DNA of 64,000 nt, taken from assembly GCF_003732275.1 (NCBI RefSeq), contig NZ_MOBM01000038.1, positions 1,268,679 through 1,332,678 of the forward strand, written 5' to 3'. How positions within the stretch are numbered: position 1 is the first letter of the stretch; every line of letters begins with the position of its first letter. The stretch comes from Pseudomonas frederiksbergensis. GTDB taxonomy: Bacteria; Pseudomonadota; Gammaproteobacteria; Pseudomonadales; Pseudomonadaceae. Below the pieces are notes generated by a model, which was given only the letters and a program-made list of their open reading frames with translations, searched no databases and had not been told where the DNA came from. Shown in pieces: positions 52,658-61,756 of the stretch. The position numbers and the translations under genes are program-made.

Positions 52658-54580
52658 ATGAGCGATGACCGGACCAAGACCAATGCCATCGAGGAGATGC
52701 GCTTTCGTCTGCTGATCGATGCCGTGGTCGACTACGCGATCTACATGATCGACCCTGACGGCATCATCACCAGTTGGAACGCTGGCGCCAAGCGTTTCAA
52801 AGGGTATGAGGAAGCGGAGATTCTCGGTCAGCATTTCTCGCGTTTTTATACCGAGGAGGACCGCAAGGCCGGTTTGCCTCAGCGCGCCCTTGATACCGCT
52901 ATTCACGAAGGGCGTTTCGAGGGTGAAGGCTGGCGGGTTCGCAAGGACGGCACGCATTTCTGGTCCCACGTCATCATCGATCCCATTCTGGATCCGTCGG
53001 GAAAATTGCTGGGTTTTGCCAAGATCACCCGGGATTTGACCGACCGCAAAATGGCCGAAGAAACCCTCAAACAAAGTGAGCAGCAGTTCCGGCTACTGGT
53101 GCAGAGCGTCACCGACTACGCCATCTACATGCTCGCCCCGGATGGACGTTTGACCAACTGGAATCTGGGGGCTCAGCGAATCAAGGGATATCGCCCCGAA
53201 GAAGTGATCGGCCAGCATTTCTCGATGTTTTACACCCCTGAAGACCGCGAAGCCGGTGAACCGCAACGGGCGCTGGCGATTGCTACGCGCGAGGGGCGAT
53301 TTGAAAACAAGGCCTGGCGCGTACGCAAGGATGGCACACGGTTTTTTGCGCATGTTGTCGTCGATCCGATTTGGGGCGACACCGGTACGTTGCTTGGATT
53401 TGCCAAGATCACTCGGGACATCACCGAGGTCACCCAAGCCCAGCAAGCGCTTGAAAAAACCCGCGAAGCGTTGTTTCAGGCGCAGAAAATGCAGGCCATC
53501 GGTCAACTCAGCGGGGGGATTGCCCACGACTTCAATAATCTGCTGACCGTTATCCTTGGCAATCTGGAAGTCGTTCGCAAACGTGCGGCGGACGACCCGA
53601 GAATTACCCGTTTGCTCGACAACGCCACTCAAGGCGCCTTGCGTGGTGTTTCCTTGACCCAGCGCATGCTGGCATTTGCCAGGCGTCAGGAGCTCAAGAC
53701 CGAATCCGTCGAAATCCCGACTCTGATTCAGGGGATTACCGGGCTATTGCGCAGCTCTCTGGGGCCTTCGGTGAGCATAGAAACGCGCTTTGCGCCTGGA
53801 CTTGAACCGGTCATGGCCGACGTCAATCAGCTCGAACTGGCGGTACTGAACCTGGCGACCAACGCCCGCGATGCCATGCCCGACGGTGGGAAACTTGTCA
53901 TCAGCGCACAGACCGAAGAGATCTGCGATCAGGCGAAATTAGCCTTGGCGCCAGGCCGCTATGTCTGCCTGAGTGTCACGGATATAGGGGAGGGCATGGA
54001 TGACGCTACCCTGGCGTCGGCAATGGACCCTTTCTTCACCACAAAAGGCGTCGGCAAAGGCACTGGCCTGGGGTTGTCGATGGTTCACGGGTTTACTGAA
54101 CAACTGGGTGGACGCTTCATTCTGAAAAGCCAGAAGGATATCGGCACCACCGCCGAACTCTGGTTACCCGTTGCGCTAGCCGATTCGACCACCGAACCCG
54201 CTATTGAGGAGGCCGTCATGTCGCGGGTGCCTCGTTTGTGTGTATTGGTCGTGGACGACGACAGTCTGGTGTTGACCAGTACCAGCCTGTTGCTTGAGGA
54301 CCTGGGCCATCGGGTGATCAGTGCAGCGTCCGGCGCACAGGCACTGGGGCTGTTCGACAGCGAGCACGATTTTGACCTGGTCATTACGGACATGGTCATG
54401 CCCAAGATGAGTGGCGCTCAATTGGCGCAGGCTATTCGGGTGATAAGACCACACCTGCCGATCATCCTCGCTACCGGTTACGCCGAGCGCCTGGAAGGCT
54501 TCGCGGCCAGACTTCCACGCCTGTCCAAGCCTTTTACCCAACTTAATCTGGTGGAAGTCATTGCCTTGGCGATGAAGTGA
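52658..54580 (+). CDS. Soluble PAS-PAS hybrid histidine kinase with receiver domain
   Basis: 640 residues from the ATG at 52658 (MSDDRTKTNAIEEM) with AGGACAGGGA upstream. Two PAS/PAC domains in tandem (about 12-135 and 138-262) are near repeats of each other: IDAVVDYAIYMIDPDG/ VQSVTDYAIYMLAPDG and GQHFSRFYTEEDR/GQHFSMFYTPEDR. HisKA with His290 (GGIAHDFNNLL), HATPase with N-box NLATNARDAMPDGG and GTGLGLSMV, then a receiver with Asp578 (LVITDMVMP). No transmembrane segment is present, so it senses a cytoplasmic cue, possibly light or redox through an LOV-like or other PAS cofactor; no GXNCRFLQ flavin motif is seen. It has no cognate regulator next to it. Confidence 0.92.
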   Translation: MSDDRTKTNAIEEMRFRLLIDAVVDYAIYMIDPDGIITSWNAGAKRFKGYEEAEILGQHFSRFYTEEDRKAGLPQRALDTAIHEGRFEGEGWRVRKDGTHFWSHVIIDPILDPSGKLLGFAKITRDLTDRKMAEETLKQSEQQFRLLVQSVTDYAIYMLAPDGRLTNWNLGAQRIKGYRPEEVIGQHFSMFYTPEDREAGEPQRALAIATREGRFENKAWRVRKDGTRFFAHVVVDPIWGDTGTLLGFAKITRDITEVTQAQQALEKTREALFQAQKMQAIGQLSGGIAHDFNNLLTVILGNLEVVRKRAADDPRITRLLDNATQGALRGVSLTQRMLAFARRQELKTESVEIPTLIQGITGLLRSSLGPSVSIETRFAPGLEPVMADVNQLELAVLNLATNARDAMPDGGKLVISAQTEEICDQAKLALAPGRYVCLSVTDIGEGMDDATLASAMDPFFTTKGVGKGTGLGLSMVHGFTEQLGGRFILKSQKDIGTTAELWLPVALADSTTEPAIEEAVMSRVPRLCVLVVDDDSLVLTSTSLLLEDLGHRVISAASGAQALGLFDSEHDFDLVITDMVMPKMSGAQLAQAIRVIRPHLPIILATGYAERLEGFAARLPRLSKPFTQLNLVEVIALAMK

Positions 54581-54611
54581 CACCTTCCATTCGGGGCATG
54601 GTGGTGCTCCT

Positions 54612-54726
54612 TTGTGGCGAGCGAGCTTGCTCGCGCCGGGCTGCGCAGCGGCCCCAAAAATCTGACAACCATTGCCGATTTTTTGTGAGTGCTACGCACT
54701 CAAGCGGGAGAAAGCTCTCTCACCAC
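54612..54726. repeat. REP/BIME palindrome, degenerate 'TGTGGCGAGCGAGC' type
   Basis: Left arm TGTGGCGAGCGAGCTTGCTC at 54612; the right arm (GGGAGAAAGCTCTCTCACCACA, ending about 54726) is mutated. Shared interior: GCTGCGCAGCGGCCCCAAAA and CTGACAACCATTGCCGATTT, also found at 22140-22190 and 500-540. Confidence 0.78.
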
Positions 54727-54783
54727 AGGTTTCTCACTGACTCAAGACTCTCGTAAGTATCGCCGGGCTTTGCTATTCCCCCA

Positions 54784-55260
54784 TCAAGCAGCGAGATTGG
54801 GCACGCCCAGCTCTTTTTTGTATCGGGCTTTCAGGCTTTCCATCTCTGCACCCAATTCGTCGAGCGTCGTTTTGCCCAGCAGTTTTTTGGCCTGAGGAAA
54901 CATTTCCTTTTCCTCTTCTTCAATGTGATGTTCCAGCAACTCCTTGACCACTTTCACTCGACCGGCAAATTCGACGGTAGAGGGATCAGTGGTTTTCAGG
55001 TCGGGAAGCACCAGCGTATCGACGGTGCGATGTTCTTCCTTGGCTTCGTAATACATGATGTCCTGCTCCTTGCCGCCGGCTTTTTTATACGCCGGATACA
55101 AGACTTCCTCTTCCAGACGGGTATGGATCTTGATTTCCATTTCCAGTTTGGCCAGCAACTCGGTGCGCTTTTTAACCCCACGCTCGGTGGACTCACTCAA
55201 CTGGGCCAGGATGCCTTTTACGCGTTCATGGTCGGCTTTCAACAGCTCAATGGCGTTCAT
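54784..55260 (-). CDS. Hemerythrin HHE-domain protein
   Basis: 158 residues. Start at 55260 (MNAIELLKADHERVKGIL) behind AGAGG; a TTG three codons upstream is less likely. Helices carry the pattern DHERV, HTRLEEEVLYPAY, EEHRTV and LEHHIEEEEKEMFP, which supply the His and Glu ligands for a di-iron site. Bacterial single-domain hemerythrins bind oxygen or iron and are often stress-linked. The long antisense frame on the plus strand is a shadow. Confidence 0.9.
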   Translation of the reverse strand: MNAIELLKADHERVKGILAQLSESTERGVKKRTELLAKLEMEIKIHTRLEEEVLYPAYKKAGGKEQDIMYYEAKEEHRTVDTLVLPDLKTTDPSTVEFAGRVKVVKELLEHHIEEEEKEMFPQAKKLLGKTTLDELGAEMESLKARYKKELGVPNLAA

Positions 55261-55471
55261 GGTCAAACCTCTTGTTTAGTCACGGGTCATGCGCAAACGG
55301 TCTTCCTGCCGTTGTCGCTCACACTGCTGGAGCATTTCTCGTGCCTGTTTCAAGGATTACCAAAAAGCCATAAAAAACAGTGGGATGCGATCGAATAGAA
55401 ACGACGTTTGTCGTGCAACCTGCATGAATATTCGTTGCTGCTCAATGCAGGTTGACCGAAGGAGGAAACCG

Positions 55472-56818
55472 TCAGACGTCCTGCTGATTGCGCCGCTCAT
55501 AACGAGCCAGCATCGGTTGAGTACTGATGCCATGCGCCAGAATGCTCAGCGCCACCACCGACAACGTCAGGTCGGTGCACAGCGTTGCCGCCGCCGGACC
55601 GAGGTCATGGTTCAAGGCGTAGAACAGGTAATAAAAGCTCCCGATCCCGCGAATCCCGAACCAGCCGATCAACAACCGCTGACGGCTGTCCAGCAAGCGC
55701 CCCCACGGCATGAGCCATACGCACAAGGGCCGAATGGCACAGAACAACACCAGCGCTACCACCAACGCTCGCCAATCCCAGTGGCCCACCAGCACCACGC
55801 CCAGCAGGGTGACCAGAAACACTTCCATGGCGCGTTCCACCAAACTGCCGAATGCCAGCATGTCGCCCATCATGATGCCGGCCGCGACTTGGGTTTCTGG
55901 CAGATTCGCCACATCGCCGTGGACGGCGGCCTCAGGTTCGACGTTCTGGTGACCGACCACCGGTTGCACCAGATGCTCGGCGGGCATCTGGGCGTCACCG
56001 GTGGATTTGACTTCGGCCTGCCGCAACCCAAGGCCGGCGGCGAATACCGACAAAAAGCCATAGGCATGTATCTCCTCGGCCGCGACATAAGCGAGGGCGA
56101 TCAGGGCCAGGGTCAGGTAATCGTTGGGAGAAATGGTGCTGTCGGCATTGCGGATGCGCATCGACAAGGTCAAGCGACCGATGCCGTGGCCCATCCAGTA
56201 ACCGGTGAACAAACCGGCAGGCACGGCCCACAGCACACTTTTCAATGCCCACTCACCGAGCCAGGCCTCGCTATTGCCGCTCTGTTGCACAAACAACAAA
56301 CCGAGGATCACGAAGGGGAAGGCGATGCCGTCGTTGAGGCCCGCCTCACCGGAGAGCCCGAAACGCACCGAATCGTAATCCCTGGCGTCGTTGACCTGCA
56401 CCAGCGAGGCCAGTACCGGATCGGTGGGGGCCAGAATCGCCCCGATCAGCAGCGACGGCCCCCAGGCCACGGCGAAGCCGTAATGCAGCAACAGGCCCAC
56501 GCCAATGATGGTCAGGATCATCACCGGTCCCGCCAGGCCAAACGCTATTCGCCATTGGCGATCCTTGAGCGGCAGGCGCAATTTGAGTCCGCAGACAAAC
56601 AGCGAAAAGAGCACCGCGACCTCAGTCAGGTGCTCCATCCAGACCGCCGCGTCCTTGATGTCCAGCTTCAGCCAGCCCAGGCCCGCCGGACCGATTGCCA
56701 CGCCCAGCGCCAGGCACACCGCCGACGTGGTCACCGGCATCCAGCGCAGATAGGACGAGGTCAGTGCCAGGGTCAGCAGCACCGCACCCAACACCGCCAC
56801 CCATACAATGAAGCTCAT
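55472..56818 (-). CDS. Cation:proton antiporter (CPA1/NhaP type)
   Basis: 448 residues with about twelve hydrophobic helices. The pore motifs APTDPVLASL (half-helix) and SGEAGLNDGIAFPF (acidic ND pair of CPA1 antiporters) are intact. It exchanges Na+ or K+ for H+ at the inner membrane. An insert near residues 275-325 (charged loop) separates the last helices. Transcribed leftwards, probably with the Yip1 gene 55 bases upstream. Confidence 0.9.
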   Translation of the reverse strand: MSFIVWVAVLGAVLLTLALTSSYLRWMPVTTSAVCLALGVAIGPAGLGWLKLDIKDAAVWMEHLTEVAVLFSLFVCGLKLRLPLKDRQWRIAFGLAGPVMILTIIGVGLLLHYGFAVAWGPSLLIGAILAPTDPVLASLVQVNDARDYDSVRFGLSGEAGLNDGIAFPFVILGLLFVQQSGNSEAWLGEWALKSVLWAVPAGLFTGYWMGHGIGRLTLSMRIRNADSTISPNDYLTLALIALAYVAAEEIHAYGFLSVFAAGLGLRQAEVKSTGDAQMPAEHLVQPVVGHQNVEPEAAVHGDVANLPETQVAAGIMMGDMLAFGSLVERAMEVFLVTLLGVVLVGHWDWRALVVALVLFCAIRPLCVWLMPWGRLLDSRQRLLIGWFGIRGIGSFYYLFYALNHDLGPAAATLCTDLTLSVVALSILAHGISTQPMLARYERRNQQDV

Positions 56819-56873
56819 GCCCGGTTCTCGGAGGTGTGCCGCCGACCGCCGGCGGATGGCGGAATCAGGAGAG

Positions 56874-57485
56874 TCACACGCCGGTCACGCGCACGTACTC
56901 AGGCCCCAGATAGTTGAACCAGAGCAGAATCATCTCCACCAGGATAGTCACCAGCACCAATAGCCCGACGCCCCATACGCTCGCCGCATTCAGCAAGCCT
57001 TCCTCTTTGCGCTCGTGCATGAAGATCGGCAAACCGACGAACAGCAGAAACGTCGAATAGAGGGAGGCGGCCCCCAGGACGGTGATCGCCAGCCAGCGGC
57101 TCGGGTAGAGCCCGGCGATACCTGCGAGGAAGAACGGGGTGACGGTGTAGGCGGCAAAACCGATGCACTGATTGACGTTGGGGCGTGAGTCGAAGGTGCG
57201 CGACATCCAGCGGATGAACAGCCCCATCAGCACCACGCCGGCAATAATGCTCAGGTACAGCAGCCCGCAGAGTTGCAGGGCGCTGGTGGTACTGAGCTTG
57301 ACCGTTTCGTTCTCGGCCAGGCTCCAGCCGACGTAGGTGGTCCCGATAAACAGGCACACGGCGGGGATCAGGGCGAGCAACAGCAAATGAGCGAGGTAAT
57401 GGCGCGGATGCGCTTCCTCTTCCTTACGAATATCTGTCCAGACGAAATTGGGCTGAGTGAACAGCCTGACGAAAGGTGCGGACAT
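56874..57485 (-). CDS. Yip1 family inner-membrane protein
   Basis: 203 residues with five predicted hydrophobic segments and the Yip1 pattern (FTQPNFVWTDIRKEEE at the N-terminus, IGFAAYTVTPFFLAGIAGLYP centrally). Function in bacteria is unknown. Likely the first gene of an operon with the antiporter. Shared regulation would suggest a link to ion or envelope stress; this is inference. Confidence 0.85.
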   Translation of the reverse strand: MSAPFVRLFTQPNFVWTDIRKEEEAHPRHYLAHLLLLALIPAVCLFIGTTYVGWSLAENETVKLSTTSALQLCGLLYLSIIAGVVLMGLFIRWMSRTFDSRPNVNQCIGFAAYTVTPFFLAGIAGLYPSRWLAITVLGAASLYSTFLLFVGLPIFMHERKEEGLLNAASVWGVGLLVLVTILVEMILLWFNYLGPEYVRVTGV

Positions 57486-57655
57486 GACGACCTCCAGATA
57501 GCGAGCGGCCCGGCATAGGGGCCCCTAGAAGTATTGAGGTGCATCCATCGCCGGGGGTTCATTTTTTATCAGGGGCGTCATGGGCGGTCTGCCCGAGGGA
57601 ATGTTTGCAAGCGTCGAAGGTCAACCGAGCAGTTCCTCTTGCTGGATGCCTGGTC

Positions 57656-58168
57656 ATGAGCGTCAGCCAAACCGTCGTCGAATATTTGCGGCAACACAAG
57701 TTGCGTCTGACAACGGCCGAGTCCTGTACTGCCGGAAAGATTGTGACCTTGCTGGCCGAAGTGCCGGGCAGCGGGGATCTGATCGAGAGCGGCTACGTGG
57801 TTTATTCCCCCGAAGCGAAACAACGGTTGCTCAACGTCAGTCCCCTTACGATCAAAACCTTCAACCTGACCAGTTGCGAAGTGGCTCGCGAAATGGCCTT
57901 GGGGGCCTTGCTCGACAGTCCCGCCAATGTTGCCGTGGCCACCACCGGCATCCTGGGGCCGGAGGATGTCGACGGGATTCCGGCCGGCACCATCTGTTTC
58001 GCCTGGGCGTACCAGACTGAGCAAGGGAAGCGCGTATTCACTCACCAGCACCGGTTTTTCGGATCCCGCAGCAAGGTTCAGTTACTGGCCGCAGAACATG
58101 CCTTGAAGCGGGTGTCGTTTTTTCATAAACGTGCGCTAGCCGGTGAACAAGATCAGGTAAATCAATGA
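57656..58168 (+). CDS. CinA C-terminal family protein (nicotinamide-nucleotide amidase, PncC-like)
   Basis: 170 residues, close to the size of E. coli PncC. The start at 57656 (MSVSQTVVEYLRQHKLRL) is chosen because the upstream extension has no family similarity. Family motifs LTTAESCTAGKIVTLLAEVPGSG and VATTGILGPEDVDGIPAGT are complete, including the catalytic Ser and Lys region. It deamidates nicotinamide mononucleotide in NAD recycling. Its stop overlaps the next gene's start (ATGA). Confidence 0.87.
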   Translation: MSVSQTVVEYLRQHKLRLTTAESCTAGKIVTLLAEVPGSGDLIESGYVVYSPEAKQRLLNVSPLTIKTFNLTSCEVAREMALGALLDSPANVAVATTGILGPEDVDGIPAGTICFAWAYQTEQGKRVFTHQHRFFGSRSKVQLLAAEHALKRVSFFHKRALAGEQDQVNQ

Positions 58169-58683
58169 ACGACGAATCCCGCCGCACCGAATACCACAGC
58201 CGCGATTTTCCGGTGCGCGAAGACATGGCGTATCAGGTCAAGGTCTGGCGATTCGAGCGCTGGGGCTGGTATGTGTTGGTGCTGCTGGTGGTGCTGGCCT
58301 TGCTCGGTTTGTTTTCACGCGGCCCGCTCAGCTCCCGGGACGTTCATGGCAGCGATGGCAAGGTACGGGTGGAGTACGAGATGTTCCACCGTCATGGCTC
58401 GACCAATCCGATGAAGCTCAGCGTGATCGGCCAGCCGGATGCCACGGTTGAACTGGAGCTGACTGGAGAACTGCTGGAAGGCTTCGACATCGAAACCCTG
58501 CAACCGGAACCTGTGCGTGCACTCAGTGGCGAGCAGGGCATGAAACTGTGGGTGCAAACCGACGCGCAAGGGCAGGCCAGCCTTTACCTGACGTTGCGCG
58601 GGGATGGGCTGGGACTGTTTCGCAGCCGTATCGCCTCGCCCGGTGCCGCCCCCGTCAAGGTGGATCAATTCATTTTCCCTTAG
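58165..58683 (+). CDS. Small single-pass membrane protein of unknown function
   Basis: 172 residues with one hydrophobic helix (WGWYVLVLLVVLALLGLF, residues about 32-50) after a charged N-terminus, and a beta-rich periplasmic tail. No domain was recognised. It is translationally coupled to the PncC-like gene (4-bp overlap) and lies 7 bases before the DUF421 gene, so all three are one operon. An accessory or partner role for the DUF421 protein is plausible. Confidence 0.78.
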   Translation: MNDESRRTEYHSRDFPVREDMAYQVKVWRFERWGWYVLVLLVVLALLGLFSRGPLSSRDVHGSDGKVRVEYEMFHRHGSTNPMKLSVIGQPDATVELELTGELLEGFDIETLQPEPVRALSGEQGMKLWVQTDAQGQASLYLTLRGDGLGLFRSRIASPGAAPVKVDQFIFP

Positions 58684-58690
58684 GTGACTT

Positions 58691-59137
58691 ATGGATTCGG
58701 TATTGCGCGCGGCCGTGATGTACCTGGCGTTGATGGTGCTGTTCAAGATCGCCGGTCGGCGCTCGCTGGCCGAACTGACGACGTTTGATTTCGTGCTGCT
58801 GATGATCATCGGCGAGGCGACGCAACAGGCGCTGTTGGGCAATGATTTTTCCCTGACCAATTCGATGCTGGTGATCGTTACGCTGATTGCCATTGACGTC
58901 GGGCTTTCATTGCTCAAACAGCGCTCGCAATGGGTGCAGCGGCTGATCGATGGTGGGCCGACGATCATCGTCGAGAACGGCAAGATCCTGCACAAACGCC
59001 TGCGTCATGCGCGACTGGTCGAAGCGGATGTCATGGAGGCCGCGCGTTCGAGCCAGGGTATTGAAACCCTTGAGCAGATCAAATTCGCCATCATCGAGCG
59101 CAACGGCAAGATTTCGGTGATTGCTCAAGAGCCCTGA
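58691..59137 (+). CDS. DUF421 (YetF-like) membrane protein
   Basis: 148 residues. Three N-terminal hydrophobic helices (MDSVLRAAVMYLALMVLFK, VLLMIIGEATQQAL, MLVIVTLIAIDVGLSLL) are followed by a short DUF421 domain (PTIIVENGKILHKRLRHARLVEADVMEAAR, then EQIKFAIIERNGKISV). The same order is seen in other YetF proteins. Function unknown; forms oligomers in the inner membrane in relatives. Confidence 0.85.
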   Translation: MDSVLRAAVMYLALMVLFKIAGRRSLAELTTFDFVLLMIIGEATQQALLGNDFSLTNSMLVIVTLIAIDVGLSLLKQRSQWVQRLIDGGPTIIVENGKILHKRLRHARLVEADVMEAARSSQGIETLEQIKFAIIERNGKISVIAQEP

Positions 59138-59152
59138 TTCACCGCGATCCCC

Positions 59153-59237
59153 GTAGGAGCTGCCGAAGGCTGCGATCTTTTGATCTTGCTTTCGCTGACA
59201 TCAAAATCAAAAGATCGCAGCCTTCGGCAGCTCCTAC
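59153..59237. repeat. REP palindrome, 'GTAGGAGCTGCCGAAGGCTG' type (second copy)
   Basis: GTAGGAGCTGCCGAAGGCTG at 59153 pairs with CAGCCTTCGGCAGCTCCTAC ending at 59237. Same family as 11330-11412. Sits between the convergent DUF421 and SDR genes. Confidence 0.87.
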
Positions 59238-59267
59238 AGGGGCCGAACGCAGGCCAGGCCAGCAGCA

Positions 59268-60125
59268 TCAAAGCATCGGCTTGCCACCCGTGACGCCATA
59301 CCGTTGCCCGGTGATGTAGCTGGCTTCATCCGAGGCCAGCAGCACATAAATCGGCGCGACTTCCACCGGTTGACCGGGACGGCCGAGCGGGGTTTGCGAT
59401 CCGAAGTTTTGCACTTCTTCATCGGGCATGGTCGAGACAATCAGCGGCGTCCAGATCGGCCCCGGTGCCACGCTGTTTACCCGAATGTTTTTCGGGCCGA
59501 GCATCTGCGCCAGGCCGCCGGTGAAGTTGGCAATCGCGCCCTTGGTGGTCGCGTAGGCCAGCAATGTCGGCTTGGGCATGTCGGAGTTGATCGAGCTGGT
59601 GTTGATGATCGAACTGCCGGGCTTCATGTGCTTGAGCGCGGCCTGACAGAGCCTGAACATGGCCGTGACGTTCACATCGAAGGTCATCACCCATTCTTCG
59701 TCCGGGATGTCCTCGATGTTTTCGTGGGTCATCTGAAACGCGGCGTTGTTGACCAGAATGTCGATCCGGCCAAAGCGCTCGACCGTTTTGTCGATCAGCG
59801 CCTGGCAGTGCGCTTTCTGCGCCACATCACCGGGCAGCAGCAGGCATTGACGACCGGCCTGTTCGACCCAGCGCGCGGTTTCCTGCGCGTCTTCAGTTTC
59901 ATTCAAGTAGGCAACCACCACATCCGCGCCTTCCCGGGCGAATGCAATCGCCACCGCACGGCCGATGCCACTGTCGGCCCCGGTGATCAGGGCGATCTTG
60001 CCCTCCAGCCGACCCGAACCTTTGTAGCTCTGCTCGCCACAATCCGGGTAAGGGTCCATTTTCGTTTGAACCCCGGGGACTGGCTGGCTTTGTTTGGGGA
60101 AGGGTGGTTTTGGATAGTCAGTCAT
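59268..60125 (-). CDS. SDR family oxidoreductase (YghA-like)
   Basis: 285 residues from the start at 60125 (MTDYPKPPFPKQSQPVPG). A long N-terminal Pro-rich lead is followed by the dinucleotide motif ITGADSGIGRAVA, NNAAF, Ser of NTSSINS and the YATTK catalytic pair. The group reduces carbonyl compounds, substrate unknown. The frame continues upstream into a REP element, which is why the later ATG is used. Confidence 0.88.
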   Translation of the reverse strand: MTDYPKPPFPKQSQPVPGVQTKMDPYPDCGEQSYKGSGRLEGKIALITGADSGIGRAVAIAFAREGADVVVAYLNETEDAQETARWVEQAGRQCLLLPGDVAQKAHCQALIDKTVERFGRIDILVNNAAFQMTHENIEDIPDEEWVMTFDVNVTAMFRLCQAALKHMKPGSSIINTSSINSDMPKPTLLAYATTKGAIANFTGGLAQMLGPKNIRVNSVAPGPIWTPLIVSTMPDEEVQNFGSQTPLGRPGQPVEVAPIYVLLASDEASYITGQRYGVTGGKPML

Positions 60126-60249
60126 CGGGAAATCTCCTCTGTTCAAGGCAAAAGACTCAAGCGCCACAAGCGCTCGTTGAGGGTTGACCCCGGTCTTTTG
60201 TCTTGAGTTCGGTTGGATTTCCGCAATCCACAAAAGCACACAAATCCCT

Positions 60250-60339
60250 TGTGGGAGCGGGCTTGCTCGCGAAGACTGCCTTACAGTCAAGAGGGATGTC
60301 GCCTGACACTCCGCCTTCGCGAGCAAGCCCGCTCCCACA
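60250..60339. repeat. REP/BIME palindrome, 'GTGGGAGCGGGCTTGCTCGCGA' type
   Basis: TGTGGGAGCGGGCTTGCTCG at 60250 pairs with CGAGCAAGCCCGCTCCCACA ending at 60339. Between the SDR and MalY-type genes. Confidence 0.87.
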
Positions 60340-60373
60340 TTTGATCCTTGTTGTTCTTGAGTTCGTGAAAGAG

Positions 60374-61522
60374 TCAGCGGTTACGCAAACTACGCTCCAT
60401 CCGCGCGATTCCTTCCTCCAGCAGCGCCCGCGGGCAGCCGAAGTTCAAGCGCACGAACTGCCGGGCGTTATCGCCGAAATCCAGCCCTGCGCTCAGCCCG
60501 ACCTTGGCCTGTTCGAGGAAGAATTGCTGCGGGTTATCCAGCCCCAGCGCCGTGCAGTCGAACCACGCCAGGTAAGTGCCCTGAGGAATGTTCATGGTCA
60601 CACCCGGCAACCGCGTGCGAACCGCCTCCACCAGATAATCCCGATTGCTTTGCAGGTAGGCCATGAGTTCAGCCAGCCACGGACCGCCTTCGCTGTAGGC
60701 GACGCGGGTGGCTTCCAGGCCCAGCGGGTTGACGCTGTCGACCATGCCGCAACGGGCGCTGTTGACCCGATGGCGCAGCGCCGCGTCTTGAATGATCATG
60801 AACGCCGTCTTCAAACCGGCGATGTTGTAGGCCTTGCTCGCCGACATCAGGGTGATGGTGTGCTTGGCGATCTGCGGGCTGAGCGAGGCGGTCGGAATGT
60901 GTACGCGCCCGTCGAAGCACAGTTCGGAATGGATCTCGTCGGAGATGATCCAGGCGTCCTGCTCCAGGCAAATGTCGGCGACCGCTTGCAGTTCCTCGCG
61001 CGGGAAGACCTTGCCCAGCGGGTTATGCGGGTTGCTCAGCAACAGCGCGCCGCCCCCTTGCAGCGCCTGGCGCAAGGCTTCGAGTGGCGTCGCGTACGTA
61101 CCATCGGCCAACGCGTCGAAGTCCAGCTCGACCTTGTTCAACTGCCAGTGGCCCGGTGCATGGCGCAGCGGCGGGTAGTTTGGCGTCTGCACGACCACGT
61201 TCTGCTGCGGCTGAACCAGCGCATGCAGGGCCATGTTGAAACCCGACTCGATACCCGGCAGGAATATCAGCTCTTGAGGTTGCACACGCCAGGCGTACTT
61301 GTTCCAGAGGTCGGCGACGATGGCGTCACGCAAGTCATCCTGAGCCACGCTGTAACCGAGCATCGGGTGTTCCAGGCGTTTTTGCAGCGCCTGAATGATC
61401 GCTGGTGGCGCGGCAAAGTCCATGTCGGCGACCCACATCGGCAACACGTCGGCCGGGTAGCGGCTCCATTTGGTACTGCCGGTGCCATGGCGGTCGAACA
61501 CCTGATCAAAATCGAAAGTCAT
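60374..61522 (-). CDS. MalY/PatB-type pyridoxal-phosphate C-S lyase (aminotransferase fold)
   Basis: 382 residues from the start at 61522 (MTFDFDQVFDRHGTGSTKW). The N-terminal MWVADMDFAAPPAI, the SNPHNPLGKVF and the SDEIHSEL strings are hallmarks of MalY/PatB. The PLP lysine lies in MSASKAYNIAGLKTAF. The family cleaves cystathionine and other C-S beta-substituted amino acids to pyruvate, thiol and ammonia. The fold is aminotransferase class I/II, so databases often call it an aminotransferase. Confidence 0.88.
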   Translation of the reverse strand: MTFDFDQVFDRHGTGSTKWSRYPADVLPMWVADMDFAAPPAIIQALQKRLEHPMLGYSVAQDDLRDAIVADLWNKYAWRVQPQELIFLPGIESGFNMALHALVQPQQNVVVQTPNYPPLRHAPGHWQLNKVELDFDALADGTYATPLEALRQALQGGGALLLSNPHNPLGKVFPREELQAVADICLEQDAWIISDEIHSELCFDGRVHIPTASLSPQIAKHTITLMSASKAYNIAGLKTAFMIIQDAALRHRVNSARCGMVDSVNPLGLEATRVAYSEGGPWLAELMAYLQSNRDYLVEAVRTRLPGVTMNIPQGTYLAWFDCTALGLDNPQQFFLEQAKVGLSAGLDFGDNARQFVRLNFGCPRALLEEGIARMERSLRNR

Positions 61523-61756
61523 GCTCAGTCTCATAAAAGGCAGGGGGTTAATCCGGCGGCCATGATAAGCGCCAACCTTGATCGCTGGCGAATTGCGCAA
61601 CAGAGCATGACCGGCAAGCCGCCGACGGTCGGTTTTCAGACGGCGCACGGCAACATTGTCTAAAGTTCTAAGTGGCGGTAGATAGGTTACCGTCACCGTG
61701 ATCGTCCAGAAAAACCCGGCCAACGCACCGGGTTTCCACCTGATCAGGAGTGCACG

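Noticed and set aside
55289..56917. Large plus-strand open frame (542 codons) opposite the antiporter
   Set aside because: Composition is His/Gln/Arg-rich as in antisense shadows, while the minus strand encodes a complete twelve-helix CPA1 antiporter.
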